Source: Ciona savignyi (Eukaryota; Chordata; Ascidiacea; Phlebobranchia; Cionidae). From it: 64,000 bases of DNA. Shown in pieces: positions 13,401 through 23,883 of the stretch (position 1 is its first letter; each line of letters starts with the position of its first letter). Position numbers and translations under genes: made by a program. The DNA is taken from positions 62,001 to 126,000 of the forward strand of contig CH003098.1 of assembly GCA_000149265.1 (NCBI GenBank). The letters run 5' to 3'. The notes beneath the pieces are model-generated. The model saw only the letters and a list, made by a program, of their open reading frames with translations. It did not search any database and was not told the origin of the DNA.

Positions 13401-16400
13401 TTTTGACAAATGATTCAACCACCATGTGTTTTCCCACCATATAAAAACCAAACTAACGTATCTTAAAAAAACACACTAAGAAGACCAGCAACCAAATATT
13501 AGAAAAACTGTAATTTAACCGATTTTCCAAACAGGTGCGTTCCAAAGTATAGCATGTGCAATGGCATTGATGACTGCTATGACAATTCCGATGAAGAACA
13601 GTGCAGTCAAATGACCTGTGACCCGTAAGTTTTTAGTTTTGTTTTTCTGCTGGGCCATACGATGTGTTAACATTCTAAATGCTCTGTAAGCATTTGAGCC
13701 AAAAACTCTGTGTAATATGTTGCAATATGCATGAAGATATGTATTCTGAACCATACTTACCACTATAGCTGTAACTATGAGCTAAGTTAAGATGAACAAT
13801 AACTCCCGCACTATAACTGTAATTCCCAGCAAAAAGAATACTAAACAACACCCATGTGTGTATTCTAAACTGTTCATGTCATGAGATTGAAATGAATCAC
13901 TAACCCCATCCTCTCAGAAACAATGATTACCAATGCCCCAACTTCCGCTGCATACCACTGAGATGGAGGTGCGATGACTACAATGATTGTGGGGATAATT
14001 CGGATGAGGTGGGGTGTGCTCCTCGTCAGTGTAGTGAGTCAGAGTTCCGCTGCGACAATCTACAGTAAGATTTCTATATTTTGTATAATATTCTGACTTT
14101 TATCACTATGTTACTATTTTACAACTTAATTTTTCCACATTTGAAAATATAACTTGTAAATAGGTATTAACAAACGTTTTCTTTTGTCTTTTGAATGTTC
14201 TCGAACAAGACAAATAACACACATTGCTTGAACCCCAAATTCATCCAGAACGTTATATCTTCTTAATAAAGAAATGAACAAAAAAAAACAAAACAAAAGT
14301 AGTAATGTAATCTGCAACACACTGTAATGACTAATTTCAACTGGGAAACTAGGTTTTTGGCCGATGTTTAAGTCACACTAGCTTTTATCCGCTTCAAGGA
14401 AAACATACATAAATTTTATGTTTGGATATCTGTACTTTGAAGATACATCTTGCATCTAGGGTTATAAAAGCAGGCAAAACACCGGAGTTTACCATTCATT
14501 TTTTTCTTTTCCGTTTAGATGTATACCTGGTGATTGGGTTTGTGATCAGTATGATAACTGTGGAGATGGCTCAGATGAAAGAGGATGCACTGCTGCTACA
14601 TGTTCAACTGGTATGTAAATCAAGTGTGGCCACTCATACTCCTGTCGCAGTGTGTTAAAAATGTTAAAAACTAGAATCATCAATCATTATATCCCATTTT
14701 ATATAACCCACAATAAAACTATATCTTTTTAAGAATCAAGAAAAATATTTTCATAGGCTTTTTCGAATGTACATCCGGGCACTGCGTGCCGAGTTCTGTG
14801 GTATGTGATGGGGATCGCGATTGTTTGGATGCAAGCGATGAAGCAGCATGTGTTCCAAAGTTTCCCGGTGGCCGATACTGTCCCAACAATCGGTTCCAGT
14901 GCGACAACCATGTCTGTGTTAACCTCAAGTAAGTGCAATGTTAAGCAACATAACTGAAATAATCCCTTTTTTTAAGATTGTTTAAGTACTGTACCATTAA
15001 ACTGATATTTGTTACTTTTCCTGGTGTTGCGATTATTGTGATCGTTATTTTGCAGCCTTAAGTAATGAAATTAAAAACAATTATCATCAGGCGTATCGTA
15101 AAAATATGGAATTTAGATTTCTGGAAAAAAATTTCTGATTTTCTTCCATAAACGCTAAACAGAGTCTGTAAATTAGCACATCATTTAAACAGAGTTTAAC
15201 AATTTATTCACTTACTTGGATCTGTTAAAAATTATACTTCACTTCACCTTCTAGCTTCCGCTGTGATGGACAGAATGACTGTGGAGATGAATCAGACGAA
15301 TACCCGAGCGTTTGTGGTGAGATAACATTAATGGCTTTACTTTCATTTTTATGTATTTTAGTAATCTGCCATTTTTTCCTGTTTTTGTACCAAAATAATT
15401 CGTGTTATGTCATATAGCGAAGAAAAGAAAAGTGAACTAATCTAACATGGGTTTTGTTGTCATAATAGCTGTTCTTTAGTGTGGAGACGCATATTTTTAC
15501 TTTTGTACTAAGCTTCTAACTCAGGACAGTTATTTGTTTGATTGGTCTGTTTTGGAAGGTTGCCTGTATAAGTCGAAAATTATAACTTCTCAACCGTCTT
15601 TGGGTATTTTCATATTTGTTTTAGTAGGGCATTTGGTAGTCATTAGTTGGACAGGTAGTTGGTTTAAAGCCTACTCCACTCAACTTTGATTGTGTACTTA
15701 AACAAGGCAGTTTGTTAAGTTAGGTTGACTAAATACATTAACGTAATTAGGTCTTGATTGTATTGTATTCAACCAAAACAAATAAATTTATTGGGAAAAT
15801 AAATTATCTATCCATTCACAAGCTTTATTACATCAATTGTTCTGCAGAATCAATCGATTGTGTTTCTCCGAAATGGCGCTGCGAAAAAACACGTTTGTGT
15901 ATATTCGAGAACCAGAAATGTGATGGAAAGGATGATTGCAAGGATGGAACAGATGAGACGATTGAGATGTGCCATCCGACCACTGTTGCTCCCACCTGCA
16001 CGTATGAACAATTCAAAGTGTTGTGTTTAACATGATAGAATACTCATGTATATTTCTGTAAATGGAAAAATGCAGATGGTGTTATAATATGCCTTGTGGC
16101 TTTTTGTCAGATGACCCGGTACCCTTTATCACATTACCAGAGCTATCTCATTGTGTTAAATTCCATGTATTTTTAATCTATCTTATATCAGTTTAAATGT
16201 TATTTTACATTCTAATAGAAAATAATTAAAGCTTGCAACAGAAAAAAATGCCTCGCAAACAGCTAATTGCCTGACTAACATGGTTTAAATATATTGATAG
16301 TCAAATATTTAATGGCTATGTGCAATACAGTTTCATTTTGTCACCAGAAAACATTGCGTTGTAACAATCTTTTTAATCAAGAAACCCTAATCATTTCCAG

Positions 16401-19400
16401 AGCTGGCCAGTACAAGTGTTTTAATGGTAAATGCGTATCTGAGCTGGTGGTTTGCAATGACGTCGATGACTGTGGGGATCAGACTGACGAAAGTGGATGC
16501 CGTGAGTTCAACCATGTGTTTGTGCCAATCCCAATGGCATAAAAAACACTCAATTTTGTTGCAGTACATGCTGATTCCAGAATAATTTAAAGAATACTTA
16601 CCACATTAGTTGAAAAGCCTGTTTTGAGTGTGCTTTTTTCTGTTTAATTTAAAAGAAATGTCAATTTTTTTTAATTTACTGGATTTAAGTAAATTCCGTT
16701 TTTCTGCCATAGTCAAACAAAGACAAAATCACATTGCTTTGATCATGTCATTCTTCGACTGATAAACGTTTTCTTTTAAACACTTCTGATTAATGACATA
16801 AATGCAGACAAGGGAGACACCACCCACACATGCGCAGACAAGCCGTGCGAACAAGTCTGCACCACCATACCCAGCTTCGGGGAGATACCAGGCTACTATC
16901 TCTGTTCTTGCAATGATGGATTTACCGTAAGTGGTTTCAAGTCCATGGACATTATGCACACATTGCAGGCAGTACAAATTATCATAGATAGTACATTGCA
17001 CCTATGACATCGGCTTTAGCTTGCTGAAATGTCTATTGATGTTATTCTTATGCATATTAAGCTGTAGAGTTGTGGTTTAAATAGTTAATTTGGCTTGACT
17101 TCCTTGGAAGTTTTCATTTACTATCACTGACACCATGCCTGTGTTAAGCCAGTTAAGCTGCTAAACAGATCCGGCTATCATTTTGTAGGATAAAGTAGTG
17201 TGGTGTTTTAAGTCTGCACAACATCTTCACAAGCTATAGTTCCTTACCTCTAAGATAAACACAGATATACAACCAATGATCAGGATGCACTGTATATTCG
17301 TATGTTTAATCTAGGAGATTTTCAAATCTTTCAAAAAATAGCTTAAATTTTGGTGTAAAATTTTCTCTTTAATTGTTCATAGGTAAATAGTGACAACACT
17401 CATTCATGTGACGATATAAATGAGTGTTTCGAAAGCTGGAGTACGTGTTCGCAAATCTGCAGGAATACTAAAGGATCGTACCAGTGTGAATGTGGGGATG
17501 GCTATGTGCTCTCTGGCACCACTGAGTGCTCAGCTGAAGGTGCGAAAGTGTTTTGCATGAAAAATTTAATAGAATTCATCAAAAAAATTGATGAATTTTA
17601 CTTAAACCTATCTTCCCAGGTTTTTCAATGATGCTGATAGCAGACGAACAGGATGTGATAACATACGATGTTTTGAATGATAAGGAGGCTAAACTTGTAC
17701 AGAGGCAACTGAGAATGGGTGCCATGGATTACGCTTATCTTGGTGGGAATCAGAGCGTGCTTATATGGACTGATACTGCAACACACACAGGTACATGACA
17801 ATTTTATGTTAAATAGGATTAATTACATAAATAAAACATGGAAAAATAAAAGTTTATAAAAAACACATAGTGAAAAAGACCTTGGATTCCTTAATCTGCA
17901 AGAATTAAATAAACTCCCATTTCTTGTTCCCACAAAAAACACAACTAATTTAAAACACATCTCCACAGATGCCACAGGCATACAGACAGTAAAGCCTAAG
18001 ATAGTACGAACCATGATGCCATACATAGATGGCTCCACCAATAACTTTGGCATCTCACAAGACCTTGCCGTGCCTGGGTTGACTAAACCCAATGGAATCG
18101 CTGTGGATTGGGTGACACAGTAAGTTTGAATGGTTTCTGTAGTGTGTGGACATTTTTATCATGCTCTGGCATTTAGATTATCAGAGCTGGTTATCTTTAG
18201 AACAATTCATTGTAACATATATTAGTTACAATACGTAATTAGTTTAAGTCACTTCTGTTGCTCACTGATGGTAGGGAGCATATGCATCATGTCCACATCA
18301 ACTAATGTATTATGTCCACATATAAAACTATTATATTTTATCAGGAACATATACTGGACCGATGAAACAGCTGGTACTATAACAGTGTCCTTGTTAGATG
18401 GAAGATACCCTAAGACATTGATTGATAGAATCGACACCCCCCGTGCTATTGTGGTCAACCCCAAATCATCGTAAGTCAAAGTTTGCTACATGTATTGTTT
18501 AGTTATAAAAATAAGAAGGTTTTAGCTGAATTCAAATACCACTAAAACCATCAAGTTTTATGTTTCATAGCACATTTCTCCAACCCAGTGATACATCATA
18601 ACAATTTGCTATTTTGTAAATTTATTAATTAATATTTTATAAAAATTTATATATACACTAGGTTTGTTTGACTAAAAGCTAAATTAGCTCATTTGAAGAG
18701 GTGAAATAGCATACGTGTTAAGTACATTAAGTGCAAAATGGCCATCGAACTTTTTGTTATTAAATGACAGTGCAATTGCTATATATGTAGCTGGTGTTAA
18801 AAAATACAAGATGTGGGTTCATGCAAAATAGAGAAGGCTATTTTCGCCGTGAAATGATTCAGTTGATAAAAAACTCAATGCAGTTATTAATGAGGCTTAC
18901 ACATCCAAGGCAGAAATTCCATAAATAGATTCTTAAGTTTCTAAACAAATGATAAAAAATGATAAACCCCCAGATACATGTTCTGGACAACACTTGGGCT
19001 AACCCCTGCAATATACCGATCTCATATGGATGGAGGGAGCATCATCCAATTAGATGATGTTGTGGTTGGGTATCCAACTGGACTCGCAATCGACTATCAA
19101 CATGGGGGCAGGTAAGGTTGATTTGAACATTTTGGCTGTAGCCTCTGCTTCTTTATTATGGAATCAACATTTTTTCTTTATATCAACTAAACTGTGGACA
19201 TTTTTACATTGTGCTTGAAGTAGAGTTACCACATATTTTGTATATAATAACCTTGCTTTAGTTTTTGCATAACCCATTAAACCACTGGGTTCAAGTATCA
19301 TATGCTAAGTGCCAAGGATACAAGTAGCTCCCAGCTGGTTGTGTTTCCACCTTTTTATATTTGGCATTTGAAGTGCTACCATGTAACCAACTGGTCGGAC

Positions 19401-22400
19401 AAAAATCTTGCATTCCAACCGACTTGTAAATACAGATTATACATATGCGATGAACAAGCAGATAGAATTATCGCCGTCTCTCAGCATGGACACAACCAAG
19501 TGAATATTGCTAGAGGTATAAATCTGCACTTTTGTATGTGACTAGCCATAAAAAGTTTAAGCACTATTATCTTGGGTTACAATATGTTTTCCAAATTGTG
19601 GCCAAACATTTGTACACACACTGCATTTATTATTTTATTTTAATTTATTTTTTTATTAATAAGTTTTAAAGTAGAAATTTCCATGTTTGTCTCGTAAAAA
19701 ATTACTAGAAATAAGAAGGAACTGCTAAAACAACTGAATCTCTAGCATTGCATTGTAACCAAACCCTTTGTGCAGGTGCAGGAAACCCGATTAGTGTTGA
19801 AGTATTTGAAAACACTGTGTACTGGACAACATCAGATAAATCACTTTATCGAAATGAAAAATTTGGAAGAGGTGTGAAGAAGTTGCTTCGAAGGGGCTTA
19901 AAAAGTGCAAGTGATATAAAAATATATCACCCAAGCAGATATGAATCAGGTAGTGGTGATTGTTACTGTGATTTGTGTCCAGTGTGAGGGGTAGGCATCA
20001 TTTGTGGTTCCACACTTGTCAATGTCCGAGAATGTTTAAAGATTTGGTTCAAAGATGTGGATATCTTAATAAACTAGTTAATGCTGTTGTGGTTAACCAT
20101 CTTGTCTTTAAAGAAGAGGTCATCACAGGGGAGTTTACATTTTGCTTAATTTAATTAAATCTTTAACATATAAAGCTCATGACTGGGCCAAATCCCATAC
20201 ATTATTACCCAGTCTTACATGTTCTCATACAATATAAGGCTTAGGCCTATAAGGCTTATTACAATAATAAGCCAAATTAAATAATTCAATGTGAGCACAC
20301 TAATATGTGATTCTAGTGTAATTTAACTAATTTTTTGCTTGTATTATAATGATGAATAAAATCTGAACTTATATCTGCAGTGGCGCAACGTTGCAAGGCA
20401 GATTCTTGCAGCCATCTGTGCCTGTTGAGCCCTGGTTCGTACACATGTGCTTGCCCCGATGGCTCCAGCTTCTTCCCTGGCAGTGCTAGACAGTGCGACG
20501 CAAGCTACGTTGCCCCACTTCCTCAGCTGTCAGTGTGCCAGTGTCGCAATGGTGCCACTTGTACCTACGATGAAAATTCGATGCCCGTATGCCTGTGAGT
20601 TTATGTATTTTGTAGTCTGTATTGAAACAAATGGACACACTAACAACATAGGATGTTCTTGTTTATTTCATCTGACTGGAAAATGCAAAGTGAGTTGCAG
20701 CATTTAGATAACCTAATGCCCCCAGCTGAGTTACTAAAGTTATTGTATTTTATTAAATATAATAGAGACTAAATTATATATTTATGTTTATATAATTTTG
20801 TTTAATTGACATAATAGAGGCTATAACACATTACAAACTGATTTTACCATGTTCCCCATTCTATCCAATTTGATGAAATTAAATTTATTTGTGCAACAGA
20901 ACATGACTATGGTATTGATTATGAACTGTATACGTTTATACATTAAAATGGAATTAAGTAATATTTTAAAATGTCTCAAAATGAAAAAATGTTGTTTTAG
21001 CTTTTTTTATGCTTAGATCTTAAAACTATTTATATTAAGCACTATTTATTTATATTTTGTTGATTTCTGATTGTTTTAAGATGTGCTTCTGGCTTCTTCG
21101 GAGTAAACTGTGAAAATGGAGCAAGCGTTCCCCTGCCAAGCCTAGCTGATGGAGGTAAATCTGTCTTTTATATACTTCTAGTTTAGTGAACACAATTGGA
21201 ATATTAATAATACGGGTTGTGACTGTAAAACCCTACTGGTTTAATCACATTGTACCTGAGTGAAACATTTCTAATTGTTTTCCAATAAATGATGTGTACT
21301 CTTACCCACATGGGAGTGAAAACTATGAATCATCTGCCTATGTATATGGACACAAATGCCTTTGACCAAAAAAAGCATTTATTTGAAGAGTGATATTTTA
21401 TATTTCAGCACTCACAGGCATAATAGCGGCAGTGGTGGTCATTATGGTTGTTATTGGTGTCGCGGGATTCTTTTATTTCCGAAAGAAAAACTCAGGGTAT
21501 TTCGACTTTTATTTGTTTGTTCAATACTAATTTTAAATTTTAAATTGTTCTTTATGTAAACAAAATATAGGCAACACGTATTATTCAGAGATATATCACA
21601 TAGAAATTATAAAAAAAATTCAAAAAAATATAAGATGACAGAATTATTACAAATATTTTTGTCTACAGATCCATACTGTGTCAACATAAAAATCTAAAAA
21701 TAAATAACATTTTTTTCAAGTTACGAATTATCATTATTGTCAAACTGTTTAAAAGGTCATGTAAGAAAATGCTAATGACTAACCCATGTCAGGACTGAGT
21801 TAAAATCCGACTGCAATTGGCCCTCGTTGAGCATTCCATGCTGTAAGACGAGTGAATCGGCTGCGGTAAGCTTCGACAACCCGGTAACTTACCACCGAGA
21901 CGATGAAACTGCTGCTGATGATGCTCCATCATTTAATGGTAGTGACGGTAATAGGCAGGTGAGCATTGCGATTTACAAATCAATATATAAGATATGCAGC
22001 TTTTAGGTGAATTCAAGTAACCTTATAACAAGGCTTTTTAATTTTTTTTTATTTTGGTATAAGTCTCTTAATTGGTATAAGTCTCTGTGAGTTTTGTTGT
22101 GCCGGTAATAGTATGAGTTAAAAATAATGGCATAACTAAGCATAAAGTGAATTACTGAGCCACCAACTACCAGCTGCATTATGACTTCTTATTTTCAGGT
22201 TGGGACTGAAGTGGACCCGTCTTATTCAAACCCTGGATACAGGGAAGAGGTAGTGCCCTTAATATATTTTATTTTAATATTTATGTGTTACTGCCACAAG
22301 CATGTATCTATTTATTAGTATGGTTTGGTGTTCTGTTTATATCCTGAAAGTTTGTCAATGAAATCTACGCTTAATTATTTAATTGCGCATAGAATAGTTT

Positions 22401-22771
22401 TTTTTACTTATGATACAACACAACTACCAGCCGATTTTTAGGGAATACAAAGTTCAGACATGCCATATGAGTACTATAAGATTTGAGTCAGTTGTCAAAC
22501 CTAGCTTGTTCTAAGGCCGGTTGCAAAAGATGTGTAACTATTTTATAGGTCGCATCCGCATAAAGTAATTTTTTTACACCAGCATAAATTATTTTAGTAT
22601 GAACCATGTGATGCATTAAACTTTACAAAATTCCAGGATTACTCGGATAAACACTCAAGTGATAAGACTGGCTTATCACAAATGAGAGCTGGATATTCCA
22701 ACCCCAGCTATAAATCCAAATCCTCTGACAAAGTTTACTTTGTAGATGACCCAGATAATACTTTGGCTTAA
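193..22771 (+). CDS. LRP2: LRP2/megalin-like endocytic receptor, 3' half of the gene (partial, 42 exons)
   Basis: Large type I endocytic receptor of the LDL-receptor family; megalin takes up many ligands at apical membranes. The gene enters from the left edge, so start codon and signal peptide lie outside. Visible order: 9 LDL-A repeats, EGF + calcium-binding EGF, YWTD propeller, EGF, 11 LDL-A repeats, two EGFs, YWTD propeller, two EGFs, membrane helix, cytoplasmic tail, stop TAA at 22769-22771. LRP2 is chosen over LRP1 because only two EGF modules separate the last propeller from the membrane (LRP1 has six), and because [19 protein letters not shown] and the following Cys-rich EGF resemble megalin. 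The 11-repeat cluster fits the last cluster of either. Introns hold a MITE and SINEs. One exon (5182-5275) carries an apparent one-base insertion. Exons and phases are given in the block entries. Confidence 0.9.
4225..8865 (+). other. LRP2: LRP2-like: EGF pair, first YWTD beta-propeller and closing EGF
   Basis: Exons: 4225-4437, 4563-4761, 5182-5275, 5506-5653, 6135-6274, 7384-7554, 7917-8049, 8439-8537, 8739-8865. A DINEC calcium-binding EGF leads into the propeller. Blades show NRYYIRKI, MYWTDV, LYW-LDA across a junction, LFWTDL, IYWGDA and IYWTDY. The propeller is closed by the EGF starting [14 protein letters not shown], whose sixth cysteine lies in the next exon (9423). Such propellers release ligand at low endosomal pH. 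Exon 6135-6274 is too small to show as an obvious frame but restores the missing blade ([16 protein letters not shown]). Exon 5182-5275 has one base too many (see findings). The donors after 6274 and 8049 (gttgtt, gttgtc) are weak but phase-consistent. Intron 6275-7383 contains a full SINE; 8050-8438 and 7555-7916 show nothing else. Confidence 0.85.
6631..6960 (+). mobile_element. tRNA-derived SINE, full length, with duplicated head
   Basis: Starts with a tRNA-like box A region (GGTCTAGCGGTTAAGTGC), then a degenerate box B (GGTGCGAAAC), a ~200 bp body, and a tail of repeated ATCCT/TATCC units. The box A segment is present twice in tandem (about 6634-6659 and 6660-6680), unlike the other copies. 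It lies in an LRP2-like intron, in the sense orientation. Several near-identical copies in this window define the family. Confidence 0.85.
11799..12973 (+). mobile_element. piggyBac-like non-autonomous element (MITE), copy 1
   Basis: Flanked by TTAA at 11795-11798 and 12974-12977. Termini are inverted: left CTCTTTCACTACCGGC, right end (reverse complement) CTCTTTGCGCCCC. TTAA target duplication is characteristic of piggyBac-superfamily insertion. The subterminal right end has a near-palindrome around CTCGCGATATATCACGAG. An inverse-oriented relative lies at 41221-42307. No transposase is recognisable. An open frame on the minus strand at about 12207-12611 is shared in part with copy 2 but matches no family I know. 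The element sits in the LRP2-like intron 11564-13534. Confidence 0.8.
12679..12801. repeat. Three tandem ~44 bp units inside MITE copy 1
   Basis: The unit beginning TATTACTCCTCGCATTTTC and ending at an A-run (CACGAAAAAAAAGGC) is repeated three times with only A-run length changes. The corresponding place in MITE copy 2 (about 41392-41432) has a single unit, so this is a local expansion within one element. Confidence 0.85.
16808..20594 (+). other. LRP2: LRP2-like: EGF pair, second YWTD beta-propeller and juxtamembrane EGFs
   Basis: Exons: 16808-16926, 17383-17539, 17620-17790, 17969-18119, 18345-18470, 18974-19111, 19436-19515, 19775-19949, 20381-20594. The first two encode EGF modules, the second calcium-binding type (DDINECFES). 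The propeller has diverged blade motifs LIWTDT, IYWTDE, MFWTTL, LYICDE and VYWTTS. Exon 20381-20594 encodes a megalin-type EGF ([16 protein letters not shown]) and the start of the last EGF ([13 protein letters not shown]). All junction phases agree. Introns 16927-17382, 18471-18973, 19112-19435 and 19950-20380 show nothing besides AT-rich sequence. Confidence 0.87.
20381..22771 (+). other. LRP2: LRP2-like: last EGF, membrane helix and cytoplasmic tail
   Basis: Exons: 20381-20594, 21081-21154, 21409-21496, 21793-21958, 22199-22249, 22637-22771. Exon 21081-21154 completes the final EGF ([10 protein letters not shown]). Exon 21409-21496 encodes the single membrane helix, rich in I, V, A and G and stopped by FRKKNS. 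The tail is about 115 residues, shorter than mammalian megalin. It has two canonical NPxY endocytosis motifs in tandem YSNP-type repeats (YSNPGY at about 22217 and YSNPSY at about 22697), plus FDNPVTY, an NPxxY variant, at about 21870. NPxY motifs bind PTB-domain clathrin adaptors such as ARH or Dab2. A CC pair (IPCC) lies close to the membrane. The stop is TAA. Confidence 0.88.
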
Positions 22772-23883
22772 ACAACTTGTTCTTGATGTCCTTTTTTCTC
22801 TTTTTTGTCAATTTTCATTAATTGTAATATTGCGCAGGTTCGTTAAAAATTGCAATAAAATCACGCATTTAAAATTGGTTTTGTTAAGTAAACCTTTAGG
22901 TATAACTTTCAACTTTCGTTTGTGGGGTTGGCAATTAGGTTTGGCGTGTTCGTAGCAGCCATGTGGGTGCGCATTCCTGTTGAGACATGATCCAAAAGAA
23001 GATAAAACCGATACAAAATTGTGTAGTAAAACCATATCGGTAACGAACTTATTATGGATTCGAAACATAGCCTAAGTGAAAAAATACTAAAACTTGATCT
23101 ATGTTATTATTGTTGTGTTTTTATATCGCGTTTCCCCCAAACCTTTTGTCCTTTTTAAACCATTTTGTTCGTCAATCAACTTACAGGTATTTGCTGGGGC
23201 TACAATACATTCAACGGATTTGTGTGCAGAAACTCTACATATAATATTATTAGTATTCCTATTTGTGTTCATATTAAACTTTTTCAAGTCACAAGACACA
23301 AAACATCGTTTGAAAGAGCATATGGAAAACTGTGATTTTTTTTAAACTAAAACAACGTAAAAGAACTTTGGTATTACTTGTACGAAAAACTGTAGAAAAC
23401 GTATTTGGAACTTTTGTATAATGGGTTTTGTTATACATTTTTTTTATATCACAAAGCGGCCAAATGGAGTTATCTTGATTTTACAAATACTAGGTTGCTA
23501 GGAACGCTAAAATTTGTGGTATTTAAATTTATCTAGGTACTTTATAGTTTACATCATATCGTCATTGATTCGCATTGTAGGTTTATAGATCGTATCACGT
23601 GTTTACATGCATTGTCACACATTTTGCGTTTCAGGTTGATTGATTATAAAAACATTAACATCTTATTTATAAAGATATGTAATTAAACCTAATTGTGTGT
23701 CTTATTATTGGGTGATAGACTAATAGGGACCATAGAGTCGTGGTTACGACTAGTGAATCAACATTCTTTAAGTATGCTCTAGCAAAGAAAAATAAATCAA
23801 TAATACAGTTGTTTGTTATTGACCTGGCTGGCGGTGTAAATTAATTTGCAGTCTAGCTATTTTATTGCACCTGTACGACAAGA
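22772..23883 (+). other. LRP2-like 3' UTR and short intergenic spacer
   Basis: No coding exon is evident. Possible poly(A) signals AATAAA occur at 22854-22859, close to the stop, and at 23791-23796. If the distal one is used, the UTR runs to within 100 bases of the LRRC73-like start codon. The open frames here are short and show no recognisable family, so they are not called. Confidence 0.5.

Larger units (their letters stand above)
9423..16501 (+). other. LRP2: LRP2-like: cluster of 11 LDL-A repeats
   Basis: Exons: 9423-9547, 10114-10230, 10639-10762, 11091-11212, 11506-11563, 13535-13624, 13918-14064, 14519-14610, 14757-14928, 15255-15316, 15848-16001, 16401-16501. They encode exactly 11 LDL-A repeats, the number in the fourth ligand-binding cluster of LRP1 and LRP2. 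The acceptor at 9423 is preferred to a pyrimidine-rich AG at 9340 because it joins in phase with exon 8739-8865 and supplies the sixth EGF cysteine. The donor at 16002 (gtatga) is preferred to read-through because it joins in phase to give [13 protein letters not shown]. Long introns: 11564-13534 carries the TTAA-flanked MITE; 9548-10113, 10231-10638, 14065-14518, 14929-15254, 15317-15847 and 16002-16400 show no further coding signal. Confidence 0.88.

Noticed and set aside
16002-16035. Read-through of exon 15848-16001 to a stop at about 16033
   Set aside because: The gtatga donor at 16002 joins in phase to 16401 and yields a complete LDL-A repeat.
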